Source: Thalassobacillus sp. CUG 92003
GTDB taxonomy: Bacteria > Bacillota > Bacilli > Bacillales > Halobacillaceae
DNA length: 64,000 bases
Direction: 5' to 3'
NCBI RefSeq assembly: GCF_013618635.1
Contig: NZ_JABLSJ010000001.1
Span: 372,001-436,000 of the forward strand
This document shows positions 53,327-61,798 of this stretch, piece after piece (position 1 is the stretch's first letter; each line of letters begins with the position of its first letter). Below the pieces are notes generated by a model. That model was not told where the DNA came from. It saw only the letters and a list, made by a program, of their open reading frames with translations, and ran no database searches. Position numbers and translations under genes: made by a program.

Positions 53327-54265
53327 ATGACCGACATTGATCCAATTTTAGATACTGAAATGCGTAACGAAAAATCTGATCAGCTGCATCAATTTTCAAC
53401 GATGGAAATCATCGCGTTAATGAATGAAGAAGATCAGAAAGTGCCACATGTCATCAAGCGTGCACTTCCAGACATTGCAGCTGTCATTGATGCGACGGTA
53501 AAGGTATTACAAGCAGGTGGCCATCTCTATTATTTTGGTGCCGGAACAAGTGGCAGACTGGGTGTACTTGATGCCTCAGAATGCCCCCCTACCTTTGGTG
53601 TCCCGCATGAACTCGTCAATGGCATCATTGCAGGTGGTGATCGTGCCCTAAGGTATCCGATTGAGAATGCGGAAGATAGTAAAGAAGAAGGTGCCACTGA
53701 TGTCAGGAAATACGTAGGGCGTAACGATATGGTAATTGGAATCGCCTCCAGTGGAAAAACACCTTACGTCCTAGGGGCTATGGAAGCAGCCAGAGCATTA
53801 GGCGCCCAAACGGCCAGTATTGCCTGCAATGCCTCTGCAGAATTATCGCACACGGTCCACCATCCGATTGAGCTGGCTGTCGGTGCTGAAGTGGTTACAG
53901 GGTCGACTCGTCTCAAAGCTGGCAGCGCGCAAAAGATGGTACTTAATATGATCTCTACGGCGTCTATGATAAAAATGGGGAAAGTGTACAAAAATTTAAT
54001 GGTGAACGTGCAAGCGTCGAATGAAAAACTTCGGAAGCGAGCCATTTCCATTATTCGGGAGTTGACCGGGGTCGATGAAGAACGCGCTGCAGAGGCAAGC
54101 AACAAGGCTCAAGGCGATGCGAGAATTGCTATTCTGATGCTCTTGTTGGAGATTGACGCTGAAACAGCCCGCCGTGTGCTTGAACAAAAAAAGGGTCATT
54201 TCCCTGACACAGTCGAAGCAATGACCCAGGCCCACAAACAAGCGGATAACAAAAATAACAATTAA
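53327..54265 (+). CDS. murQ: N-acetylmuramic acid 6-phosphate etherase (copy 2)
   Basis: A 312-residue MurQ with intact GAGTSGRLGVLDASECPPTF, SSGKTPYVLGAM and STRLKAGSAQKMVLNM. It differs from the copy at 35116 over much of its length, so the pair is not a recent duplication. The ATG at 53327 has TGGAGGT upstream; an earlier ATG at 53282 lacks a site. It ends the murR operon and converts the MurK product to GlcNAc-6-P and D-lactate. Confidence 0.94.
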   Translation: MTDIDPILDTEMRNEKSDQLHQFSTMEIIALMNEEDQKVPHVIKRALPDIAAVIDATVKVLQAGGHLYYFGAGTSGRLGVLDASECPPTFGVPHELVNGIIAGGDRALRYPIENAEDSKEEGATDVRKYVGRNDMVIGIASSGKTPYVLGAMEAARALGAQTASIACNASAELSHTVHHPIELAVGAEVVTGSTRLKAGSAQKMVLNMISTASMIKMGKVYKNLMVNVQASNEKLRKRAISIIRELTGVDEERAAEASNKAQGDARIAILMLLLEIDAETARRVLEQKKGHFPDTVEAMTQAHKQADNKNNN

Positions 54266-54309
54266 TCAAGACTGTCGGTACCACTTTCCCTCTAATGGGG
54301 CGACAGCAT

Positions 54310-54340
54310 AAAAATCTCTGTTCAGTTAACAGAGATTTTT
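54310..54340 (+). terminator. Rho-independent terminator of the murR-murQ operon
   Basis: A perfect stem AAAAATCTCTGTT-CAGTT-AACAGAGATTTTT. Confidence 0.9.
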
Positions 54341-54447
54341 AATTTTGAGTCTGTTTTCGGTGTTGGACATGTTAAATTAATTACAAGAACGTTATGGCAA
54401 AAAACGGAAGGTGTATTGTGTTCATCTATAAGAGAAGGAGGATAAAT

Positions 54448-54696
54448 ATGATCGAAAAAACTGCGTCTAACAGTCATTCTACAACGCCTCTAACGCTCGG
54501 TATTCTTTCAATTGTAATTCCTTTTATTGGTCTAGTGCTTGGCGTGATTGGGGTTGTCGTTTCAAGAAAAGCAAGTAAGGAAGCCAGTAATAGCTTTGTA
54601 ACGATTGGCTTAATATGTAGTGTGGTAGGAATTGTGGTCCAACTCTTTGCTATCTTAGGTTTTATCTCCTACTATATGATGACCGCAACAGGCTAG
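54448..54696 (+). CDS. Small DUF4190-like membrane protein
   Basis: An 82-residue protein with two transmembrane helices joined by a short polar loop (LGILSIVIPFIGLVLGVIGVVVSRKAS, then a second helix ending GFISYYMM). This layout and the 'GVIGVVVSRKA' type turn resemble DUF4190. Function unknown. The ATG at 54448 is set by AGAAGGAGG; the longer frame from 54394 is unlikely. It is a single-gene unit between two terminators. Confidence 0.7.
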   Translation: MIEKTASNSHSTTPLTLGILSIVIPFIGLVLGVIGVVVSRKASKEASNSFVTIGLICSVVGIVVQLFAILGFISYYMMTATG

Positions 54697-54745
54697 ATTC
54701 TTATATCGGTCACGGATGAACAAGAAAATATCTAATTCAAAGATC

Positions 54746-54772
54746 AGTTCCGGTTTTTTATCGGAACTTTTT
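54746..54772 (+). terminator. Rho-independent terminator
   Basis: AGTTCCG, a 9-base loop, CGGAACT, then TTTTT. It closes the DUF4190-like gene. Confidence 0.8.
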
Positions 54773-54866
54773 TATTCGGTTCGAAGTCCAAAATAAGCGT
54801 TTGGCGCTTCGGGGACCGTTATGTCGATATATGTACATTTTAGTCTATTTCAATCTACATAATATT

Positions 54867-54896
54867 TTGAATCTTTGATACGATAAGCGTTATAAC
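54867..54896 (+). promoter_or_regulatory. Promoter of the two-component system
   Basis: TTGAAT, an 18-base spacer and TATAAC, ending 26 bases ahead of the sensor kinase start. Confidence 0.5.
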
Positions 54897-54922
54897 ACGT
54901 TTAAGAAAGGCAGGTGATAGAG

Positions 54923-56533
54923 GTGATTCAACGTTTACTGGATGTGTCGTTGATGACAAAAATTACGGGCATGGTTGTCGGGTTAATCTTATCGGTCATT
55001 ATGTTATTGCTTGGGATTTTTGCCTATTTCGATACGAATCAAATCTTTTCAAATAAAAACGATCTCAGTTTGCAAACGGCTAAGACGATTTCGTTTATGC
55101 CATCCGTGGGGGATGCGCTGAAATCGGCGAGTCCGACTGATGAACTCCAGACGTTGACAGAACGCATCAGTATGCAGACGAATGCAGATTATATCATCAT
55201 CCAGAATCGGCAAAGCGAAATCCTCACCCATCCTGACCCGGAGATGATCGGGGAGGAACAAGCTTTTGATGACGGGTACCGGGCGGTTGTGTTCGGCGGC
55301 TATTATAACATCGAGTCAGACGAATTTATGGGATCGTCTATAGTCGGTAAGGCCCCGATTTATTCAGAGGAACGGGAACTCGTCGGCATCGTTTCTGTCG
55401 GCTACCTCAAAGAAAATATATTCTCGGATATTATTGATCGGATGGATAGCATTCTTTACTTTGCGCTCATTGTGGTCGTCATCGGTATTTTATTGAGTAT
55501 TTTTCTGGCCCGCCACATTCGCAAAGACACGATGGGACTGGAACCCCGTGAAATTGCAACGTTGTACCGTGATCGCGATTCTGTTCTTTCATCACTGAAC
55601 GAAGGGGTCATCGCTACTGATGCCAAAGGGCGGATTACTATGATCAACCGTTCGGCCAAGCAGCTTGTCAATTTATCGGACACGTATGTGAACCGCCCCA
55701 TTCAAGATGCTTTGCCTGAGGTATCCATCAGTGAAACGTTAGAGCGGAGTGAGGTAACGTTGAATAATGAATTACACATCAACCAAAGGGTCATCATCTT
55801 AAATCTAGCCCCGATCTTAGATCAAGGTACAGTTGTCGGTGCAGTGGCCACATTTCGAGACAAAACGGAAATAAAAGAAATGGTCAATACGTTATCAGAA
55901 GTGAAAAAATACTCGGAAGACCTGAGAGCCCAAACGCATGAATTCGCCAATAAAATGTATGTCATCTCTGGTTTGCTGCAGTTAAAAAGCTACGACGAAG
56001 CCTTCCAAATGGTGCAAAAAGAAGTGGCCAGCATGGAAAATAATAATCGCATGATATTCGAGCAAATCAGTGATCCTAAGGTTCAGGCGATCCTGCTAGG
56101 TAAAATGAGCAAGGCTTCAGAGAAGAAGATTGACTTTATCGTAGATGAGAACAGTTATTTAAATCAGCTTCCTGAGCACATTGAGGTCACGCATATGACC
56201 ACCATCATCGGTAATTTAATCGATAACGCCTTCGAGGAAGTGATGTCACAATCCGAGCGGAAGGTTACCTTTCTCACACTGGACATCGGAAAAGATATCA
56301 TATTTGAAATATCCGACAATGGAGGCGGTCTGGATGATCAACATGTGGCTCACGTTTTTCAGCCAGGTTATACCACCAAAGGAGAGAAAGAGCAGCGTGG
56401 ATTTGGTTTGTTCAATGTAAAAGAAACGATTGATGAATTAAAAGGGGACATTGAAATTAATTCTGATGAAAACGGGACGACGTTCAGTATTTTTTTACCG
56501 AAATCAGATAAGGGAGGAAGCGAAGATGATTAA
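54923..56533 (+). CDS. CitA/DcuS/DctS-type sensor histidine kinase
   Basis: A ~536-residue membrane kinase for extracellular carboxylates. TM1 spans roughly residues 10-33, followed by an extracytoplasmic Cache/PDC-type sensor (to ~168), TM2 (IVVVIGILLSIFLA), a PAS domain (SSLNEGVIATDAKGRITMINR) and the kinase core. The phospho-accepting His is in RAQTHEFANKMYVISGLLQL; N and G boxes are NLIDNAFEEV, DNGGGLD and GFGLFNVKE. GTG at 54923 is chosen because AGGTGA is correctly spaced; GTG at 54914 is also possible. It overlaps the response regulator by eight bases. Confidence 0.88.
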   Translation: MIQRLLDVSLMTKITGMVVGLILSVIMLLLGIFAYFDTNQIFSNKNDLSLQTAKTISFMPSVGDALKSASPTDELQTLTERISMQTNADYIIIQNRQSEILTHPDPEMIGEEQAFDDGYRAVVFGGYYNIESDEFMGSSIVGKAPIYSEERELVGIVSVGYLKENIFSDIIDRMDSILYFALIVVVIGILLSIFLARHIRKDTMGLEPREIATLYRDRDSVLSSLNEGVIATDAKGRITMINRSAKQLVNLSDTYVNRPIQDALPEVSISETLERSEVTLNNELHINQRVIILNLAPILDQGTVVGAVATFRDKTEIKEMVNTLSEVKKYSEDLRAQTHEFANKMYVISGLLQLKSYDEAFQMVQKEVASMENNNRMIFEQISDPKVQAILLGKMSKASEKKIDFIVDENSYLNQLPEHIEVTHMTTIIGNLIDNAFEEVMSQSERKVTFLTLDIGKDIIFEISDNGGGLDDQHVAHVFQPGYTTKGEKEQRGFGLFNVKETIDELKGDIEINSDENGTTFSIFLPKSDKGGSEDD

Positions 56534-57206
56534 CGTATTGATTGCCGAGGATGATTTCCGAATCGCCAACATTCATGAGCGATTTCTTGCCGACATTCCC
56601 GGCGTCGCATTAGCTGGGAAGGCTTTGACTGGGGAAGAAACACTGCGGCTGCTTGATGAACAAAGTGTGGACTTATTATTACTGGATATTTATATGCCGG
56701 ACTATTTAGGGACAGAGCTCATACAGGAAACACGACGCAAGCAGCCTGAGCTCGATATTATTGTAATTACGGCCGCTCAGGAAAAACAATTTTTAGAAGA
56801 GAGCCTGAGAAAAGGTGTGTTTAACTACTTGATCAAGCCTGTAACGCTTGAGCGGTTTACAGAAGTATTGAATGATTATAAACAGCGCCAATCTCTATTG
56901 AAGTCAAAAGACGTTATCGATCAAGACGTGGTCGATGAACTGTTTACCACACAAGCAGGCAAACAGAACCTTCCGGAATCATTGCCGAAAGGGATTGATC
57001 CCATTACATTAAGCAAGGTTGTAAGCATCATAGAAGGAGGAAATCAAGGATGGACAGCGGAGGAAATGGGCAATAAAATTGGAGCTTCACGAACCACCGC
57101 ACGCCGCTACCTGGAGTACCTCGTGTCGATAGACAAAGCAGAAGCTGAACAGGAATACGGAATCGTCGGCCGTCCTGAACGAAAATACTATAGCATCGAT
57201 GCGTGA
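56526..57206 (+). CDS. CitB/CitT/DctR-type response regulator
   Basis: A 226-residue regulator: receiver domain with acidic pocket E8-D9-D10, phospho-acceptor D54 (LLLLDIYMPDYLG), T/S switch in IVITAA and K in LIKPV, then a DNA-binding C-terminal domain with helix-turn-helix WTAEEMGNKIGASRTTARRYLEYL. It should control the adjacent tct genes in response to the carboxylate seen by the sensor. AGGGAGGAAG precedes the ATG. Confidence 0.9.
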   Translation: MINVLIAEDDFRIANIHERFLADIPGVALAGKALTGEETLRLLDEQSVDLLLLDIYMPDYLGTELIQETRRKQPELDIIVITAAQEKQFLEESLRKGVFNYLIKPVTLERFTEVLNDYKQRQSLLKSKDVIDQDVVDELFTTQAGKQNLPESLPKGIDPITLSKVVSIIEGGNQGWTAEEMGNKIGASRTTARRYLEYLVSIDKAEAEQEYGIVGRPERKYYSIDA

Positions 57207-57246
57207 ACAAAATGAACAAAATACGGTTTATGTATTCAATTTTGTT
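57204..57246 (+). promoter_or_regulatory. Repeat cluster upstream of tctC (candidate response-regulator site)
   Basis: Two adjacent copies of TGAACAAAA (57204-57212 and 57213-57221), and AACAAAAT at 57215-57222 facing ATTTTGTT at 57239-57246. It lies between the response-regulator stop and tctC, where the regulator would be expected to bind. Confidence 0.5.
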
Positions 57247-57250
57247 TATT

Positions 57251-57265
57251 ATGAAAACGCTGACA
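57251..57265. promoter_or_regulatory. CcpA cre box upstream of tctC
   Basis: ATGAAAACGCTGACA fits every fixed position of the consensus WTGNAANCGNWNNCW. It implies carbon catabolite repression of the carboxylate transporter operon, as known for Bacillus citrate uptake. Confidence 0.7.
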
Positions 57266-57339
57266 TGACAGAAAATTCGTATTAGTATGTCGAATAAGGT
57301 TAATGAAACCCCTTACAAAACTTCGAAAGGATGGTTACG

Positions 57340-58329
57340 ATGCGTAAATGGATCGGTTTCATTTCGGTATTATCCCTTTTGATTATGGCCGGTTGTGGTG
57401 GTTCCAGTTCAGGTGACGGCGAAGGTGGAGCGGAATTTCCGCAGGAAGATATTGAATTCGTCGCTCCTGCATCACCAGGTGGTGGCTGGGATGGCACAGC
57501 CAGAGCGATGCAGAAGATCATGTCAGATGAAGGCATCATTGAGGAGAACATCAATGTAGTCAATAAACCGGGAGGAAGCGGGGAAGTTGGCTGGCAATAC
57601 TTATCGGGTCAGGATGCTCACCATTTAGCGATCAATTCCAGCCTTGTTATTACGAATAACTTACTCGGGCAAAGCGAATTGACATACGAAGATTTCACGC
57701 CGCTTGGTATTTTGACCACGGAATGGATTTCAGTCGCTGTGCCGCCTGAGTCTGAATTTGAAAAAGGCAAGGACGTTATGGAGCAGCTTAAAGAAGATCC
57801 GACTTCATTAAAAATCGGGGTAGCACCAGGTTTAGGAAACAATGACCATTTATCGTTTGTCCAAGCTGCTAAAGAATTTGGTGTCGATATTCCCAAAGTC
57901 GAATTCTTAATTTATGAAAGCGGCGGTGACGTTGTATCTGCTTTGCTGGGCGGCCATGTCGATGTAGCGACAATGTCTGTTTCAGAAGCAAAAGAACAAC
58001 ACAATGCCGGTAAATTTAATATGATTGCCGTCTCTTCTGAAGAGCGCATTGAAGGTTTAGAAGGCGTGCCAACCTGGAAGGAACAAGGAGTCGACATGGT
58101 CTTTCCACACTGGAGAGGGGTCATGGGACCTCCTGATATGACAGAGGAAGAAATTGCCTATTGGGATGATAAAATCAGTGAAATGGTTGATTCAGAAGCC
58201 TGGCAGAAGGTACTTGAAAACAATGAATGGCAATCATTCTATAAAGACAGTTCGGAATCGAAAGCCTTCCTAGAAGAGCAGACGAAAAACTACGATGAGT
58301 TATTGAGTGAATCCGGACTGACTGATTAA
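57340..58329 (+). CDS. tctC: Tripartite tricarboxylate transporter binding protein (TctC)
   Basis: A 329-residue lipoprotein anchored at C19 (LIMAGCGG), with a Ser/Gly/Asp linker. TctC hallmarks: FVAPASPGGGWDGTARAMQKIM, NKPGGSGEVGWQYL and the carboxylate-binding region following. It captures a tri- or dicarboxylate outside the membrane. ATG at 57340 has GAAAGGA at good spacing; the ATG at 57331 would lie on top of that site. It precedes tctB and tctA, separated from tctB by a hairpin. Confidence 0.88.
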   Translation: MRKWIGFISVLSLLIMAGCGGSSSGDGEGGAEFPQEDIEFVAPASPGGGWDGTARAMQKIMSDEGIIEENINVVNKPGGSGEVGWQYLSGQDAHHLAINSSLVITNNLLGQSELTYEDFTPLGILTTEWISVAVPPESEFEKGKDVMEQLKEDPTSLKIGVAPGLGNNDHLSFVQAAKEFGVDIPKVEFLIYESGGDVVSALLGGHVDVATMSVSEAKEQHNAGKFNMIAVSSEERIEGLEGVPTWKEQGVDMVFPHWRGVMGPPDMTEEEIAYWDDKISEMVDSEAWQKVLENNEWQSFYKDSSESKAFLEEQTKNYDELLSESGLTD

Positions 58330-58340
58330 TAAAACCATGC

Positions 58341-58373
58341 AGAGGCTGTCTAAAACGTTGGGAGACAGCCTCT
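58341..58373 (+). terminator. Intra-operon hairpin between tctC and tctB
   Basis: AGAGGCTGTCT and AGACAGCCTCT form a perfect 11-base stem, followed only by TCTCTATT. The weak tail suggests partial termination or message stabilisation favouring the binding protein. Confidence 0.65.
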
Positions 58374-58406
58374 CTCTATTCCAATGGCCGGAAGGAGGAA
58401 AATCGT

Positions 58407-58850
58407 ATGATCAGGTTATTGATGCCTGTATTTTTTATTCTGTTAGCCGTTGCCTATTTAGTCTTCACCTTTCAGTTGCCGGAATCACAAATCGGGAACC
58501 CGAATGGTCCGCGTTATTTTCCTGCACTTATCGGTTTTTTTCTGTTACTGATCAGCATTATTTACTGTATTCAGGAATGGAAACAACGTAAAGAAGAGTT
58601 GGAAGAAGTGAAACAGCTATTCACCGGCCGGACCCCTTATCTTATCGGTTCAACGCTGGTATTAATACTGATTTATACGTTCTTATTTGAACGCATCGGG
58701 TTTTTGTATTCCACGATCTTATTTTTAGGCGGCTTGTTATTTGTCGTGAACGGTCGGAAGAAGTGGCTGATAAATATCGTAGTGGCGGTCATTTTCTCTT
58801 TCGTATCCTGGTACTCATTTTCAGAATTACTCCAAGTCAGTTTGCCGTAG
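58407..58850 (+). CDS. tctB: Tripartite tricarboxylate transporter small membrane subunit (TctB)
   Basis: A 147-residue membrane protein with four probable helices and the TctB-typical N-terminal part (GNPNGPRYFPALIGFFLLL between helices 1 and 2). It is the small, poorly conserved partner of TctA. AAGGAGG precedes the ATG. It is 15 bases ahead of tctA. Confidence 0.82.
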   Translation: MIRLLMPVFFILLAVAYLVFTFQLPESQIGNPNGPRYFPALIGFFLLLISIIYCIQEWKQRKEELEEVKQLFTGRTPYLIGSTLVLILIYTFLFERIGFLYSTILFLGGLLFVVNGRKKWLINIVVAVIFSFVSWYSFSELLQVSLP

Positions 58851-58865
58851 AGAGGAGGGCTCATC

Positions 58866-60365
58866 GTGGGAGTAGATTTTCAGAATGTCATCGAAGGATT
58901 AATGGTGTCGATCCGCCCGCTTAATTTGCTTTGGGTATTGATCGGCGGCTTCTTAGGAACAGTTGTCGGCATGCTGCCGGGCCTGGGTCCCGCTACAGCC
59001 GTTGCCGTGCTCATTCCTATCACGTTTGGGATGGATCCGACAAGCGCTTTAATTCTGATGGCGGCGATTTATTATGGGGCCATGTACGGTGGCTCGAGAA
59101 GTTCCATCTTATTGAATACACCAGGCGATGGGTCAGCGATTGCCGCTACCTTTGATGGATATCCGATGTCGCAGAAAGGTCAGGCAGGTCAAGCGTTGAC
59201 AATCTCCGCTATCGCTTCGTTAATCGGGGGTCTTTTTGCCATCGTCGGATTCGTGCTGCTAGCCAAGCCGCTAGCCTCGTTCGCTCTAAGGTTCGGCCCG
59301 GCTGAATACTTCATGCTCATGCTGTTCACTTTGTCAGCGATCGTGTCCTTATCCAAAGGCAACATGGTCAAAGGGTTCATCGCCATGTCGATCGGGCTGA
59401 TATTGAGTACAGTCGGTATTGATTTGCAAACCGGGGTTCATCGTTTCACGTTTGATATCCCGCAGCTGAGTGAAGGTATCGACTTTCTTGTCGTCATCAT
59501 CGGGGTGTATGCTGTCGGTGAAGTTTTGTATAACTTCATTGGTATTGATTCACTTGGGTCAGGGAAGAAAAAAGTAGGTAAAAAGTGGATCACGAAAGAA
59601 CAATGGCAGCAATCGAAATGGCCGATGATCAGGAGCGGGCCGATGGGCTTTCTAATTGGTGTCTTGCCTGGTGCTGGCGGCTCGATTGCTTCCATGCTCA
59701 GTTATACAACTGAAAGACAATTGTCCAAAAATCCAGAACGGTTCGGCAAAGGGGCGGTTGAAGGGGTAGCAGCGCCGGAGTCAGCTAACAACGCCGCTTC
59801 TGTCGGGGCGTTTATTCCATTATTGACGATGGGTATTCCCGGTTCAGGTACGACGGCCGTTATTTTGGGAGCTGTCATCATGTTAGGGCTTCGTCCAGGA
59901 CCGTTGTTGTTTGAGAATAGTCCGGATATGGTATGGACGCTTGTGAATAGCATGTTCATCGGCAACATCATGCTGGTGATCATGAACATCTTGATGGTGG
60001 GTTTACTTGTCCGTATTTTGGACACGCCTCCTAAAGTGCTCTATCCGCTCATTCTAGTGTTGGCGTTTATTGGGACTTACACATTGAGCTATAGCATGGT
60101 GGACTTCTATATTCTCGTCATTTTCGGATTAATCGGGCTTGCGATGAAATTGTTGAACTTTCCGATTGCCCCGCTGATTCTTGCGGTCATCGTCGGTTCC
60201 GATATGGAGCAGAACTTTCGGAAAAGTGTCGTATCGCACGACAATTATCTCAACATTTTCTTCGCTTCCTCAGTTTCGACAACGTTGACGATCATGACCA
60301 TTTTATCAGTCCTGTATCCATTTTTCCTAGGGTGGCTGCAGAAACGTAAACAAAAACAAGCGTAA
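58866..60365 (+). CDS. tctA: Tripartite tricarboxylate transporter large membrane subunit (TctA)
   Basis: A 499-residue permease with about 11-12 helices. TctA signatures are GMLPGLGPATAVAVLIP, YYGAMYGGSRSSILLNTPGD and its second-half counterpart GVLPGAGGSIASMLSYTTE, with PESANNAASVGAFIPLLTMGIPGSGTTAV. It couples carboxylate uptake to an ion gradient together with TctB and TctC. The GTG start follows AGAGGAGGG. Confidence 0.93.
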   Translation: MGVDFQNVIEGLMVSIRPLNLLWVLIGGFLGTVVGMLPGLGPATAVAVLIPITFGMDPTSALILMAAIYYGAMYGGSRSSILLNTPGDGSAIAATFDGYPMSQKGQAGQALTISAIASLIGGLFAIVGFVLLAKPLASFALRFGPAEYFMLMLFTLSAIVSLSKGNMVKGFIAMSIGLILSTVGIDLQTGVHRFTFDIPQLSEGIDFLVVIIGVYAVGEVLYNFIGIDSLGSGKKKVGKKWITKEQWQQSKWPMIRSGPMGFLIGVLPGAGGSIASMLSYTTERQLSKNPERFGKGAVEGVAAPESANNAASVGAFIPLLTMGIPGSGTTAVILGAVIMLGLRPGPLLFENSPDMVWTLVNSMFIGNIMLVIMNILMVGLLVRILDTPPKVLYPLILVLAFIGTYTLSYSMVDFYILVIFGLIGLAMKLLNFPIAPLILAVIVGSDMEQNFRKSVVSHDNYLNIFFASSVSTTLTIMTILSVLYPFFLGWLQKRKQKQA

Positions 60366-60402
60366 CGCATTTTTCTGTTTTCACTGGCATAGTGGGGGCG
60401 AC

Positions 60403-61782
60403 ATGATGAATAAACAAACATGGCTTTTATCAATGGTTGGGGTACTGTATATTGCAGCGTTTTTCCCGGCTTTTGATTGGAGTTTGCAAATAAAAGCGGC
60501 CGCCGTCCTGGTCATTATCCAAATTCTATGGATTGGCCGGGTCTTCCCGCTTGCGTATAGTTCAGTCTTACTGATTCTGCTGTTGTCCTTTCACTTTTTT
60601 TCATATGATGAGACGCTCAGTTACTTTGGTTCCGGTCTGGTCTGGCTGCTATTTTCGACGTTCATTCTCGCCCACGCTTTCATTACGACGGGGTTGGCGA
60701 GCAGAGTTTCATTATTCATTCTCAGCCTGTCGCGCGGATCCAGCAAACTGTTGATTCTTGTATCGTTTTTACTCATGTTTGTTCTGACGGTATTTATCCC
60801 ATCCAACATAGGTAAAGGCAGTTTAATCAGTTCGATCCTGCATGACATTTCCCGGAGTCTGCAACGTATACAGCCGTCACGTCATATTGCGACCACGCTG
60901 TTCATTGGGATTACCTATGTGTGTGCCATATCGGCGGCTTTTGTGCCAACGGGAGCCAGCTCGACTATTTATGCTTTTGGCATCTTTTCAGATCTTTCCG
61001 ATAAAGTGACTTATTTGCATTGGCTGTTATATTTCGGCGTGCCCATCCTTGTATTTGTCGGGCTGCTCTGGTTGATTTTCAACTTGTTTTTCCCTGCTGA
61101 GGATGTCGATCCTTCCGTTGTAAAGAACTTGATTACCTCCAAATTTTCAGAATTAGGACCCTGGAGCGCGAAGGAGAAAAAAATGGCGCTCATTATGGTT
61201 GTAACGCTCTCGCTATGGGTGACGCAGCCCCTCCACGGCTACTCGATTCCTTTGGTCGGCCTGCTCGGGGCAAGCATGGTGGTGCTGCCATATATCGGTG
61301 TGATGACCTGGGAAGCAGCAAAAGAAGGCGTAAATTGGGATATGATGATTTTTTTTGCGGCCACGTTAATGTTATCAAATATGCTGATTGATACGGGGAC
61401 GATTGATCATGTGGTGGATTATTTAGTGGCTCATTCGCACGACTATCCGTCAATCATTCTCGTCATAGGATTAATCGTTATCACTGCCTTGATTCGCATC
61501 ATATTCGTGAATGTGCTCGGTTTTCTAACGATTATGCTCCCGATGGCCGTAACATTAGGGGACGAGCTGGCCGGTGTTACGTCTTTAACGCTGGCGATGG
61601 CGGTTTATTTGATCGGAGTGCCGGGATTTTTACTCATCACGCAATCTCCTGTTCATTTGATCAGTTATTCGTACGGGTATTTTACCGAACGTGAACTGCT
61701 GCGCGTGGGTACCGTAGCAATGGCGGTTTGGATCGTCATTATTTTTGTAACCATGACAATGTATTGGAATCTAGTGATTTAA
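60403..61782 (+). CDS. SLC13/ArsB-NhaD superfamily anion permease
   Basis: A ~459-residue membrane protein with 11-13 hydrophobic segments. PSNIGKGSLISSIL and PTGASSTIYAFG in the first half and the 'VNVLGFLTIMLPMAVTLG' segment in the second half resemble the paired ion-substrate signatures of divalent anion:sodium symporters. It may be a second carboxylate carrier, or an exporter of a product, for the prp genes that follow by 16 bases. ATG at 60403 or 60406 can start it. Confidence 0.7.
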   Translation: MMNKQTWLLSMVGVLYIAAFFPAFDWSLQIKAAAVLVIIQILWIGRVFPLAYSSVLLILLLSFHFFSYDETLSYFGSGLVWLLFSTFILAHAFITTGLASRVSLFILSLSRGSSKLLILVSFLLMFVLTVFIPSNIGKGSLISSILHDISRSLQRIQPSRHIATTLFIGITYVCAISAAFVPTGASSTIYAFGIFSDLSDKVTYLHWLLYFGVPILVFVGLLWLIFNLFFPAEDVDPSVVKNLITSKFSELGPWSAKEKKMALIMVVTLSLWVTQPLHGYSIPLVGLLGASMVVLPYIGVMTWEAAKEGVNWDMMIFFAATLMLSNMLIDTGTIDHVVDYLVAHSHDYPSIILVIGLIVITALIRIIFVNVLGFLTIMLPMAVTLGDELAGVTSLTLAMAVYLIGVPGFLLITQSPVHLISYSYGYFTERELLRVGTVAMAVWIVIIFVTMTMYWNLVI

Positions 61783-61798
61783 AGGAGGAAGGGACGCT

